64,000 nt of DNA from Chitinophagales bacterium (GTDB lineage: Bacteria > Bacteroidota > Bacteroidia > Chitinophagales > Saprospiraceae). Position 1 is the stretch's first letter. The number at the start of each line of letters is the position of its first letter. The DNA lies in contig JAKSDI010000299.1 of the NCBI GenBank assembly GCA_022360175.1, positions 1-64,000 of the forward strand, written 5' to 3'. Both the position numbers and the translations under genes were made by a program. Below, piece by piece: positions 18,549-27,490 of the stretch. Below the pieces are notes generated by a model. It saw nothing but the letters and a program-made list of their open reading frames with translations. It ran no database searches and was not told the origin of the DNA.

Positions 18549-19806
18549 TTATCATTCTGATTTTGATCCAAAATTTGTTGATCAAGCATGGAGCGAAATG
18601 CATAAAATGCTTGACCAGGAAATGCCTGTGAATAAACCCGTTAAAAAACGTGGTTTAATATGGTGGTCTTTAGGTACCTTGCTATTAGGCCTAATTGCCG
18701 GGATTACTTATTTTTCTTGGGACAGCCATCAAACAAGAAAAGTTATTGCTATTAATTCTGCTACCAACCAAGAAGCAATGGCGCTGGCAGATCAAAATAC
18801 TAATAGTCAAGACTATACCACAAGCAGTAAAAAAGGTTTCAATACCAAAACGGAAACACAAGAAACAATCATCAATCTATCTCAGCCTAAACCATCTATA
18901 TCTTCTTCTCATTCTACCATAAAAGAAGAAACGTCTTCTGCTTCTATTTCTTCAAGAAATACTAATGCTCTTAGTCCAATTGAATCAAGCGCCTTAAGTA
19001 CTGATAATGTATTAACTGAAGCAAATACAAATACAACTGCAGCCACAGCAATTAATAATAATCTCCTTTCAGTTGATAATGATCAACTAAAGGCTTCTAT
19101 GAATATTCCATTTGCTGCAACTCTTCTAAAAGAAGTTAGCGAAAAAGATCGGGAAGAAATCATCCACCACCAAGCTATTGTTCCGCATGCTCAACATTCT
19201 AAATTCACTATGGGCATTGAAGGAGGAATCTATAGTTTTGGATTTAAAAAGATAGATGGACTACAAGCTGCTTTATTTGCTAATGTCTCTGTTAATCCAC
19301 GAATATATTTACGATCAGGCCTTGGTTTTGCCATATTACGGCCAGCCATCCTGGAAAATTCTACTACCTTATCTTTTAATAATACAGCCCTAAACCTTTC
19401 TCAAGCAGAAGGTAAGCCATCCAGTTATATTACTGCTCGTACAGCTGTTACAGATTTATCTTATGCATATATCTATTGTGGCATCGGGTACAATTTAACA
19501 GACAAGCTGGCCCTGGAAGGAAGTATTATTCCTGCATTACTAAGCAATAGCACTTTACAGGAAAGTTGGACTTATACTACTCAAGATGCTGAAAACAACT
19601 CGCCTTTTGTATCCAGAATTAGTGTAAATCCAAAAGAAGTATCTAAATATCTACTAAGTTATTCTACAGGCTTACGGTATCAATTTAATTCATCTTTTGA
19701 CATCCGCCTCCATTACCAGGCTAATCTTTCCGATTTGCTCACGAATACCAGTAAACGGGAAAATCTAAGAGGAATAAATCTTTCTATGGCCTATAGAATC
19801 AGATAG
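18538..19806 (+). CDS. Inner-membrane-anchored protein with a C-terminal outer-membrane barrel; candidate trans-envelope anti-sigma factor
   Basis: 422 residues. A cytoplasmic N-terminus of about 38 residues, a single membrane helix (about 40-60, IWWSLGTLLLGLIAGITYF), and a Ser/Thr/Asn-rich linker (about 65-220, no clear fold) precede a barrel-like C-terminal half (222-422; FTMGIEGGIYSFGF, IYLRSGLGFAIL, YIYCGIGYNL, YLLSYSTGLRYQF, INLSMAYRIR). The start overlaps the sigma gene by 11 bases, and the small N-terminus is where sigma binding would lie. I infer a protein that links outer-membrane state to the sigma factor. The family of this fusion is not proven, and a plain barrel protein with an uncleaved anchor is the alternative. 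Confidence 0.6.
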   Translation: MQDNYHSDFDPKFVDQAWSEMHKMLDQEMPVNKPVKKRGLIWWSLGTLLLGLIAGITYFSWDSHQTRKVIAINSATNQEAMALADQNTNSQDYTTSSKKGFNTKTETQETIINLSQPKPSISSSHSTIKEETSSASISSRNTNALSPIESSALSTDNVLTEANTNTTAATAINNNLLSVDNDQLKASMNIPFAATLLKEVSEKDREEIIHHQAIVPHAQHSKFTMGIEGGIYSFGFKKIDGLQAALFANVSVNPRIYLRSGLGFAILRPAILENSTTLSFNNTALNLSQAEGKPSSYITARTAVTDLSYAYIYCGIGYNLTDKLALEGSIIPALLSNSTLQESWTYTTQDAENNSPFVSRISVNPKEVSKYLLSYSTGLRYQFNSSFDIRLHYQANLSDLLTNTSKRENLRGINLSMAYRIR

Positions 19807-19868
19807 TGTTTTGACATTTCCGCCCTTTTTGTTTTCTTTATAGAGAAAATAAACAGCGTTAATAACTT

Positions 19869-22800
19869 TTGCACAAATACATTGTTACTGTTTTTCTTTG
19901 GCTGCTCTGCTATTCCCTAAAAACACAAGAGGACATCAGAGTTTTTAAGCAGTTTACATCAGAAGATGGGTTACCTGCTATGGAGCTATATGATGTCGTC
20001 CAAGATAGTACAGGATTTATATGGTTGGCAACGAGTACTGGTTTGTGCAAATTTGATGGCTATCAATTCCATAATTTCACTACCAAAAATGGCCTACCTC
20101 AAAATGATATCATAGAAATTGACTACATAGATAATACTCTATGGATTAGTTCACTAGGCCCTTTAACATATCTTCAAAACGACAGCTTCTATCAGGTTCC
20201 AGTCAAACCCAATAATCTTACAGGCCATATAGAATATGAGGTAGTTCGTACTCCTCAAGAGTACTATTGGATCAGTGTTTTTTCAGATCTCTTTTTTTTG
20301 AGTCCTGAATTAGAATTATTACCTGTACCAGATCACATTAAAGAAGATTATATTCGTTTTTGGGTTTTCTCAGGGGCTGATGGCAATACCTGGATATACC
20401 GCTCAAATCTGGATGAACAAAACATTATCATAGTAGAAGAAGACCGTATTATTGAAAATATCTCTTTGCCACAAAGGTGCGAGCAAGCACGTTTTATATC
20501 GCCTGATTTCCTGAATAACATTTTATTTTTCCATTGCGGACAAACAATCTATAGTTACAATCCCAAAACTCAAGAGGTAAATCATGAATTGGAAAGTGAT
20601 GCATTACCAAGCGATATCCTAACACATAATGATGAATTGTGGGTGGTTTATCCACGAGATGGAATCATTGTCTATAAAATCAGTAATGAAGGGAAATTAA
20701 AAAAGCATAAACATATATTAAAGAATAGCTATCCATCTGCTATTCATTTTGATAATGAAGGGAATCTTTGGGTTACCACACTTGGCTCTGGTTTATATTT
20801 TTTACCTGCCCAGGCAGATAAAGTATCTGTAATAAGTAGTGATAATAGATTGGATGAACCGGCCTTAGAATCCGTCCTCCTTTATGATTCTGCTATATGG
20901 GTTGGCAACCGAGGAGGAGAAATTTATAAATACTCATTAGAGAAAAAACTCTTACACAAATATCAACTAATAAAAACGACTGATTTTGGTGCTATTACCA
21001 ATAGGATTATTAGTATGTTGCCTTTAAGTAAAGATACCATACTCATTGGTGCTGACAGGGGGCTCTTTTTACTTACAGGAAATATTACCACTAAGCTAAG
21101 TGCAGACGTAACTAAGCATATATCTCAAACTCCAGGTGATAGCGCCATATGCATTAGTACCAATCATGCAGTTTTTATTACTGATAAAGAGGAAATTTTT
21201 AAGATATATCACGATATTCTCAAAAATGGTAAAAGCAATTATCAATTAAAACCAGCTGCTTTAGGCCGTTCTTATTCCAGTTACCGAACCAATTTGGATG
21301 AGTTATGGGTAGGTGATGCTTTATATGGCCTGGTAAAATATAAAGATGGTAAAAAAGACGAGCTGAGCAAACGCCTTCAAGCGCTAAAAGCCTTACCCAA
21401 GGATATCGATTTATTTCAAGATAGTATTTTGGTAGTAGCTACTCATGGTGAAGGAGTCATATTCATCAGTCCGAAGCAATTTTTTCAACTGGACGAATCA
21501 AAACGCCTGGCCAGTAATTTCTGCTCCTCTCTCTATATTGAAAAAGAAACGATCTGGGTGGGAACTAATAAAGGATTGTCAAAAATTGAAAACCTTGATT
21601 TAAAAAATTTAAGCGCCGAAATTTCTAACTTCCGTAAATCCGATGGCCTCATTACTGATGATATCCAGGATTTATGCATATGGGGTGATGAAGTTTTTCT
21701 CGCCACACAAATCGGGCTCAACTACTTTAGTGATGAAGAGCTTTCCAGCACTTTAATAGCTCCCAATATTGTAATTACAAAAGTGACTATCAACGAAAAA
21801 CAGCAATCACTAAAAAATTACTACCATTTAAAAAATGATCAAAATAGCATCCATATTCAATATGTTGGCCTCAATTATCGTCATCGCAATAATATCCGTT
21901 ATGCCTATAAACTGGAAGGCCTGGACACAGAATGGAAATATACCCAAATGCTGGAAACAAGGTATAGCAACCTGGCTCCAGGTAAATATACATTCATCCT
22001 GAAAGCAATTAATGATCACGGCCTTGAGCAGGAGATTTCAGCTCCTATCAATTTTGAAATAGATCCTCATTTTACTCAAACGATCTGGTTTCCTATTCTC
22101 ATTAGCAGCTTTATAACCTTTTTGACCGGACTTGGAATTTATACCTGGACAGCTCGAAACAAGAATAGATGGCTTCAGGAAGAAGTAACTCAAAAAACTA
22201 AAGAGTTAAATACTAAAATTGAAGATTTAGCAGAAGCTAATACCAAACTAGCACGCTCTAATGAAGAATTAAAGCAGTTTGCCCACGTAGCTTCTCATGA
22301 TTTGAAGTCTCCGCTTAGAAATATATCCAGTTTTGTGCAACTACTAAAAAGAAGGGCAAAAGATAAACTCGACAAAAGTGAAACCGAGTTTATAGACTAT
22401 GCTGTCCAGGGTGCTCGAAATATGGAAAGGTTGATTGACGACCTATTAAATTTTTCTCAGGTTCGACAAAATTCCCTCGACCGGGAATGGGTCGATACTA
22501 CCGACATTATAGAAGATATAAAAGAAAGCCTCAAAGCTGAAATAAACAGCCAGAATGTCAATATTAATGTATTAAACCCAATGCCTGTTCTCAGAATAAG
22601 TAGATTAAATATTCAACGGCTTTTTCAAAACCTGATTTCTAATGCGATTAAGTTTAATAGCTCTGACAATCCAATCATAAATATTGCCTGTAAAGTCGAT
22701 GATAAGTATTGGTTATTTGCAGTAGAGGACAATGGCATAGGTATAGATGAAGCGTACCAAACTAAGATTTTTCAGATATTTCAGCGTTTACATACACCGG

Positions 22801-22928
22801 CTGAATTTCCAGGTACAGGAGTAGGATTAGCTATTTGCAAAAAAATTGTAGAAGAAAATGAAGGAGAAATATGGTTAGAATCAAAAAGAGGAAAGGGGTC
22901 TGTTTTCTTTTTCACAATCCCAAAGTAA
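19869..22928 (+). CDS. Sensor histidine kinase with Reg_prop propeller and Y_Y_Y periplasmic domains
   Basis: 1019 residues from a TTG start that gives a good signal peptide (CYSLKTQE); no ATG gives a better one. The periplasmic part has two-component-regulator propeller repeats (FTSEDGLP, DSTGFIWLATSTGLCKFDG, DNEGNLWVTTLGSGLYF, and others; about 25-640), then a Y_Y_Y domain (about 650-735) and a membrane helix (about 738-760). A coiled coil then leads to HisKA (His810 in VASHDLKSPLRN) and HATPase (Asn925, Asp954 in EDNGIGID, GTGVGLAI). Unlike many Bacteroidota propeller kinases it has no C-terminal receiver or AraC domain, so it is a classical kinase. No response regulator lies next to it. 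Confidence 0.92.
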   Translation: MHKYIVTVFLWLLCYSLKTQEDIRVFKQFTSEDGLPAMELYDVVQDSTGFIWLATSTGLCKFDGYQFHNFTTKNGLPQNDIIEIDYIDNTLWISSLGPLTYLQNDSFYQVPVKPNNLTGHIEYEVVRTPQEYYWISVFSDLFFLSPELELLPVPDHIKEDYIRFWVFSGADGNTWIYRSNLDEQNIIIVEEDRIIENISLPQRCEQARFISPDFLNNILFFHCGQTIYSYNPKTQEVNHELESDALPSDILTHNDELWVVYPRDGIIVYKISNEGKLKKHKHILKNSYPSAIHFDNEGNLWVTTLGSGLYFLPAQADKVSVISSDNRLDEPALESVLLYDSAIWVGNRGGEIYKYSLEKKLLHKYQLIKTTDFGAITNRIISMLPLSKDTILIGADRGLFLLTGNITTKLSADVTKHISQTPGDSAICISTNHAVFITDKEEIFKIYHDILKNGKSNYQLKPAALGRSYSSYRTNLDELWVGDALYGLVKYKDGKKDELSKRLQALKALPKDIDLFQDSILVVATHGEGVIFISPKQFFQLDESKRLASNFCSSLYIEKETIWVGTNKGLSKIENLDLKNLSAEISNFRKSDGLITDDIQDLCIWGDEVFLATQIGLNYFSDEELSSTLIAPNIVITKVTINEKQQSLKNYYHLKNDQNSIHIQYVGLNYRHRNNIRYAYKLEGLDTEWKYTQMLETRYSNLAPGKYTFILKAINDHGLEQEISAPINFEIDPHFTQTIWFPILISSFITFLTGLGIYTWTARNKNRWLQEEVTQKTKELNTKIEDLAEANTKLARSNEELKQFAHVASHDLKSPLRNISSFVQLLKRRAKDKLDKSETEFIDYAVQGARNMERLIDDLLNFSQVRQNSLDREWVDTTDIIEDIKESLKAEINSQNVNINVLNPMPVLRISRLNIQRLFQNLISNAIKFNSSDNPIINIACKVDDKYWLFAVEDNGIGIDEAYQTKIFQIFQRLHTPAEFPGTGVGLAICKKIVEENEGEIWLESKRGKGSVFFFTIPK

Positions 22929-22937
22929 GAGCCTGGA

Positions 22938-22959
22938 AGACGGAATTTCGCATCCGTCT
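22938..22959. terminator. Hairpin between the kinase and yceI-like gene
   Basis: AGACGGA (22938-22944) pairs with TCCGTCT (22953-22959) in the gap between convergent genes, 10 bases past the kinase stop. Confidence 0.55.
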
Positions 22960-22984
22960 CCCATTCTTCATTGCTCCTTAAAAT

Positions 22985-23593
22985 TTATTTAGTAGTAACC
23001 ATGGTTACAATCATATCAAATTCATCATAGATCGTCTTATCTCCCAAATTGTCAAAAAAGCTTCCTGAACCATAACGTACATCATAATCAGAACGATCAA
23101 TAGTCATTTCAGCAGTAGCTGTTACTTTGTTTCCTTCTTCTTCCAGATGAGTGAAAAATTTAATCGGCTTAGTAATATCTTTAATTGTCAAATTGCCAAG
23201 GATTTTATAATTACCTGGTGTGCCACGAGAAATAACTTTAGTGATTTCAAATTTAGCGGTTGGATGATTCTCAACTCCAAAGAAATCATCAGATTTTAAA
23301 TGGCCTACCAGCTTTTGGCTCCACTCCCCTTCCATATCAGTATTTTCAATGCTGGTCATATCAATTACAAAAGATCCGCCAACAAGATTGCCTTCTTCAA
23401 ACTTAAGGTCACCTGATTTTAAGTTTACAGTACCGCTATGTTCACCCGTAACTTTGTAGCCTTTCCATTCAATGGTACTCTCTGCTACATTAGCCTTTAG
23501 TGTCTCAGTGCCTCCATTTTCAGGAGTTGTAAAGCTCATGCCAATCAGTGATATTGCTGCTAGTGCTAATGTGAAAATCGATGCGTTTTTCAT
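22985..23593 (-). CDS. YceI family lipid-binding protein
   Basis: 202 residues from the ATG at 23593, opening MKNASIFTLALAAISLIG, a signal peptide followed by ESTIEWKGYKVTGEHSG. The body is the YceI lipocalin-like fold with the segments GTVNLKSGDL, DMTSIENTD, LKSDDFFGVENHPTAKF, LTIKDITKPIKF and DRSDYDVRYGSGSFF. Family members bind isoprenoid lipids in the periplasm. An upstream in-frame start at 23656 adds non-typical residues and is rejected. Convergent to the sensor kinase and divergent from proC. Confidence 0.93.
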   Translation of the reverse strand: MKNASIFTLALAAISLIGMSFTTPENGGTETLKANVAESTIEWKGYKVTGEHSGTVNLKSGDLKFEEGNLVGGSFVIDMTSIENTDMEGEWSQKLVGHLKSDDFFGVENHPTAKFEITKVISRGTPGNYKILGNLTIKDITKPIKFFTHLEEEGNKVTATAEMTIDRSDYDVRYGSGSFFDNLGDKTIYDEFDMIVTMVTTK

Positions 23594-23709
23594 GATAATT
23601 TTCGTTTTTATTAATGATGCAAATGAAACGCGCCAGAAAAAACAAAGTTTAAACATCGAAAATATTTTTTTTAATTTTTCCCAGGCCCTGCTTTTTTATG
23701 TAGCTTTAT

Positions 23710-23717
23710 TAGCTTTG
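23710..23717 (+). promoter_or_regulatory. Candidate -7 element of proC
   Basis: TAGCTTTG fits TAnnTTTG, 31 bases before the proC ATG. No -33 TTTG/TTG at the expected spacing was found. Confidence 0.4.
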
Positions 23718-23748
23718 CGCAAGCCCTACCACAAACAGAAAATTCATT

Positions 23749-24555
23749 ATGAAGATACTTATTATTGGAGGAGGCAATATGGGCCTTACCTATGCACAGA
23801 GTTTTTTACGATCGCATATTACAAGCAAAGAGGATATGATGATTCTTGAAAAATCTCCTCAGAAGGCTCAGGAATTAGCAAAAAAAGACATTGGTACGGT
23901 ATATGGTAATGCGGAAGAATGCATCAGAGAATCCGATTTGGTCATTCTTGCAGTAAAGCCACAAGATAGTTCCGCCTTATTTGCAGCAATACAACCGTTG
24001 ATTGACCCTCAGCAAGTATTTCTTTCTATCATGGCAGGGGTTAAAATTGAAACGATAGCAGAGAAGCTAGGAGCAGAAAAAGTAATCCGGGCAATGCCAA
24101 ATTTACCTGCTCAAATAGGTATGGGCATGACTGCATTTACATCTTCAGATGCAGTAACACGTATCGAGTTGGTAATGGTCCAAAACCTTCTTAATACGAC
24201 TGGCAAAACAGTATATGTAGAAAATGAAGATGCAATTGATGCGGCTACGGCAATTAGTGGAAGCGGGCCTGCCTATGTTTGGTTTTTCATGAAATCTCTC
24301 ATGGATGCTGCTCGCAATATGGGCTTCAACTATTCTGAATCGGAATTATTAGTTAGCCAAACCTTTAGAGGAGCCATCGAACTTTTCAACAAAACCGAAT
24401 TTACCTGCGAAGAATGGATAGAAAAAGTATGCTCTAGAGGAGGAACAACCGAAGCAGCTCTTACTAGCTATGAGCAAACCTCCTTAGGAGAGGATATTAT
24501 ATCAGGAGCAAATGCAGCTTTAAATAGAGCTGTGGAATTAGGAAAAGCTAAATAG
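23749..24555 (+). CDS. proC: Pyrroline-5-carboxylate reductase
   Basis: 268 residues, the normal length. It makes proline from 1-pyrroline-5-carboxylate with NAD(P)H. The N-terminal Rossmann fold has ILIIGGGNMG, then VKPQD and the MAGVKIETI and RAMPNLPA segments. The catalytic C-terminal domain has AISGSGPAYV and TFRGAI..F, and the closing VCSRGGTTEAAL is the P5CR signature. Monocistronic with a candidate -7 box upstream; divergent from yceI. Confidence 0.97.
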   Translation: MKILIIGGGNMGLTYAQSFLRSHITSKEDMMILEKSPQKAQELAKKDIGTVYGNAEECIRESDLVILAVKPQDSSALFAAIQPLIDPQQVFLSIMAGVKIETIAEKLGAEKVIRAMPNLPAQIGMGMTAFTSSDAVTRIELVMVQNLLNTTGKTVYVENEDAIDAATAISGSGPAYVWFFMKSLMDAARNMGFNYSESELLVSQTFRGAIELFNKTEFTCEEWIEKVCSRGGTTEAALTSYEQTSLGEDIISGANAALNRAVELGKAK

Positions 24556-24632
24556 ATTAACTTTTTCATAATACAAAATAAATCTTTATATACGTTAGAA
24601 CAGGTATATAATAGCCCTAAGCCTGATCAACT

Positions 24633-26276
24633 ATGGACAAAACAGTATTGATTTCCCAACTAAAAGAACAGCTATCTAACGGTGAATTAGATCAAGCATT
24701 TGATATGCTTAATCAATGGCTGGAAAAAAATGAAGGTTATCGTGCCTTACAAAATGAAGCACTACAGGCACAAGCTCAATATGCCAAATACCGCAAGGAA
24801 ACGAGCATGGGAATCTTATCTGATGATCAGGCTAAATTAAGATTCAATCAATCAACTCATCAATTGCTCCAATTGATTGACACACTGGAACAGCCTCCAG
24901 GTATTGCCAGTACTAAAGTTAAGTCTAGTTCCAATAAAGTAATCCCTTTCGTTATTATATCTGCCATTCTTATTATAGCAGCGGTAGCATGGTCGTGGTA
25001 CAATGGTAATCAAAAACCAGAACCACCAGTTGTTACAATGGATGAGAGTTGTCCTCAATATGATGAACAATCTATTTTCAATATTCTCTTGCTTCCATTT
25101 GTTGCATTGGATGAAAGCCAAAGCAAACCACATATAGCAATATCCAATAGCCTTGCCAGGCTAAAAGATCAGTATAAAATAGATTGCGATATAAAAACAT
25201 ATGCGCTTGATAAGGAGGATGTCAATGCATACCCCACTACCAATGATGATGCAGGAGATTTAGCGGATGGATGTGATGCACAGCTCGTTATTTGGGGTAC
25301 CACTGAAAATGTTTCTGATAATACAATTGTACAAACTCGTTATAAATTTCTTTCTGGCGACCCTAAACTGGAACTAAATAAACTATTGCTTACTGAAGAT
25401 AGCAAGTTAGATACCGTTAGTTCTATCTCCAGTATATCAACTAATGGTATACTCACTGCTGCTATTGAAGAAAGTATCAAATTACTTTTTGGATTATTAG
25501 CTCATGAAACAGGTAATCAAGCTATTGCAGTAGAACTCCTGGAAGAACTGGAAACGGAAGACTCTACTGCAACGCTCGTTGGTGGAATGGTATTAGCTGA
25601 AAACTATCTAGCCTTAAATGATAATGAGAAGGCGCTCAAAGCTTACGATAAGGTTTTAGAGCTTCATCCTGATTACGCACTCGCCCGCAATAATCGAGGC
25701 ATTCTTAATTATGTCAATGGGCAATACGTTGAAGCGACAGAAGACTTGACCGTTGCATTAGAGAAAAATCCTACAGACGCCCGTATTCTTACTACCCGTG
25801 GAGATGCATACATGAAAGCAGAACAATATAAAGAGGCTCGGGACGATTTTAAGAAAGCCCGTAAACAATCCGAATCCGATGATAAGAAAGTAATTGACGG
25901 AAAAATCAAAGTCTTGGATAGTCAAATTCAAAAAGAGGAAACTATTAAAGAAGAAGCAGAACAGAATTTACGTAGCAATCCAAACAATGTAAATGCACTA
26001 TTACAAAAAGCAGAAGCTAGTAAAAAGTTAGGCAGCTACGAGGAAAGTATACGCACCTCTGAAAAAGTCCTCAACAATGATCCTGATAATGCCAAAGCAT
26101 ACGCCAATCTTATCAATATATACCGGGTCAAAAAAGATACCCATATGATTAATGAGACCTTATCAAGAGTCCAGGTTTCTAATACCGATCTCAGTAAGGT
26201 AAAACTTCTATTACCATATAAAATTAATGAACGCAATAGTTTGCTGAAAGAGCGAATTACAGTACCCAGAGAATAG
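24633..26276 (+). CDS. EAD11-like domain, membrane helix and TPR protein
   Basis: 547 residues. The N-terminal 90 residues (LISQLKEQLSNGELDQAFDML, NEALQAQAQYAKYRKETSMG, ILSDDQ...NQSTHQLLQLID) match the pattern of the effector-associated adaptor domain EAD11. A membrane helix follows at about 103-124, then a mixed domain (CPQYDEQSIFNILLLPFVALD, AQLVIWGTTE) and, from about residue 280, TPR repeats (ELHPDYALARNNRGILNYVNGQYVEA, NPTDARILTTRGDAYMKAEQYKEA, NPNNVNALLQKAEASKKLGSYEE). EAD domains are thought to join prokaryotic conflict or immunity effectors to partners by like-with-like binding. No effector with a second EAD is visible near it. The TPR and membrane calls are firm; the EAD11 call is moderate. 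Confidence 0.75.
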   Translation: MDKTVLISQLKEQLSNGELDQAFDMLNQWLEKNEGYRALQNEALQAQAQYAKYRKETSMGILSDDQAKLRFNQSTHQLLQLIDTLEQPPGIASTKVKSSSNKVIPFVIISAILIIAAVAWSWYNGNQKPEPPVVTMDESCPQYDEQSIFNILLLPFVALDESQSKPHIAISNSLARLKDQYKIDCDIKTYALDKEDVNAYPTTNDDAGDLADGCDAQLVIWGTTENVSDNTIVQTRYKFLSGDPKLELNKLLLTEDSKLDTVSSISSISTNGILTAAIEESIKLLFGLLAHETGNQAIAVELLEELETEDSTATLVGGMVLAENYLALNDNEKALKAYDKVLELHPDYALARNNRGILNYVNGQYVEATEDLTVALEKNPTDARILTTRGDAYMKAEQYKEARDDFKKARKQSESDDKKVIDGKIKVLDSQIQKEETIKEEAEQNLRSNPNNVNALLQKAEASKKLGSYEESIRTSEKVLNNDPDNAKAYANLINIYRVKKDTHMINETLSRVQVSNTDLSKVKLLLPYKINERNSLLKERITVPRE

Positions 26277-26392
26277 GCCTTACCTATCCTATAGCCTTTT
26301 TCATCGTGGAAACGCTGGCATTAATCAATTTATCTTTGTCTTGCGTAAAAGCCTAATTACCTTTAGAGTTATATTAACTACACTGTAACCTC

Positions 26393-26556
26393 AGAGCATG
26401 TTTGGGATTTATTAATCGGACTTATTTCGTCACTAATTGGTTTATATTGTGTTGGAAGAACGCTCATTTAGCTTAGGCTAAAATCACAACCTCCCGCCTC
26501 ATCTAATCCAATTAATGACAAAATCGTCTCAAAGAACAAATTCCCAAACACGCTCT
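26393..26556. mobile_element. Small non-autonomous inverted-repeat element, copy 1 (164 bp)
   Basis: Ends AGAGCATGTTTGGGATTT and, on the other strand, AGAGCGTGTTTGGGAATTT are near-perfect inverted repeats. The body is alignable with 63413-63624, which keeps AATCGGACTTATTTCGTCACTAAT-type and ATTTAGCTTAGGCTA-type blocks and the terminal CTCAAAGAACAAATTCCC. No coding capacity. The right end is 33 bases upstream of the ABC transporter ATG. No clear target-site duplication. Confidence 0.75.
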
Positions 26557-26589
26557 AAATTACAATGTAGTAACACCCAAACTCTAAGA

Positions 26590-27486
26590 ATGAGTATTTT
26601 ATCTATCAATCAGCTTAGCAAGCGATACGGCAAAATTACCGCCATTAATAAGTTGAGTTTAAATGTAGAAAGAGGCATGACCTATGGAATCCTGGGGCCT
26701 AATGGCAGTGGTAAAACCACTACTTTGGGCATTGTCCTTGGGATTACGGAAGCCGATGAAGGTAATTTTCAATGGTTCGATGGTGGACCAGGCCATCTTA
26801 ATCGCCTAAAGGTGGGGGCTCTGCTGGAAACCCCAAATTTCTACCCATACCTTAATGCCGAAGATAATCTAAAATTGATCGCTCATATCAAAAAGGTAAA
26901 AAATCCAAAAATTGATGAGCTCCTCAAAATGGTGAACCTGTATCACAGGAAGCATTCTCGTTTCAAAACCTACTCTCTAGGTATGAAACAGCGGCTTGCT
27001 ATTGCTGGTGCTATGATTGGTGATCCCGAAGTACTTATTTTTGACGAGCCAACTAATGGCCTCGACCCACAAGGGATTGCAGAAGTACGAGCAACCTTAA
27101 AAGATATAGCCTCTATGGGTAAAACCATTATCATGGCTAGTCATATATTGGATGAGGTAGAAAAAATATGTTCTCATGTAGCTATTATAAAAAACGGACA
27201 ACTACTTGCATCAGGTACAGTAGGCTCTATTATACATGACGATATACTAATAGAAATCGCTTCTGATAATCTAGAAAAACTACAGAAGTCTTTTGCAGAT
27301 TTTCCTGGGCTTAGAAAGATAGACATTAAAGAGACTCACCTGGTATTGAATCTACAGGAAGAGACTTCTCCTTCTGAGATAAATAGGTTTGCGTTTCAAC
27401 AGGATATTACCTTATCTCACCTAAGAGTAGTACGCAAGAGCCTGGAAGCTGAATTTTTGGAAATCACCTCTAACCATCAAAATTAA
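26590..27486 (+). CDS. ABC transporter ATP-binding protein
   Basis: 298 residues from the ATG at 26590 (MSILSINQLSKRYGK); the upstream 25-residue extension falls in the inverted-repeat element and has no family match. Walker A is GPNGSGKTTT, the signature motif reads YSLGMKQRLAIAGAMIG, and Walker B is VLIFDEPTNGLDPQG, with the H-loop at MASHILDE. A C-terminal regulatory-type extension follows. The permease gene begins 4 bases later, so the pair is one ABC-2 exporter. The substrate (drug, lipid or polysaccharide) is unknown. Confidence 0.95.
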   Translation: MSILSINQLSKRYGKITAINKLSLNVERGMTYGILGPNGSGKTTTLGIVLGITEADEGNFQWFDGGPGHLNRLKVGALLETPNFYPYLNAEDNLKLIAHIKKVKNPKIDELLKMVNLYHRKHSRFKTYSLGMKQRLAIAGAMIGDPEVLIFDEPTNGLDPQGIAEVRATLKDIASMGKTIIMASHILDEVEKICSHVAIIKNGQLLASGTVGSIIHDDILIEIASDNLEKLQKSFADFPGLRKIDIKETHLVLNLQEETSPSEINRFAFQQDITLSHLRVVRKSLEAEFLEITSNHQN

Positions 27487-27490
27487 ACAC

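Noticed and set aside
23472..23849. Plus-strand frame overlapping yceI and proC
   Set aside because: It crosses both real starts; reflects antisense codons.
26515..26589. N-terminal 25-residue extension of the ABC ATPase
   Set aside because: It lies mostly in the repeat element and is low-complexity Ser/Thr/Gln; the family start is at 26590.
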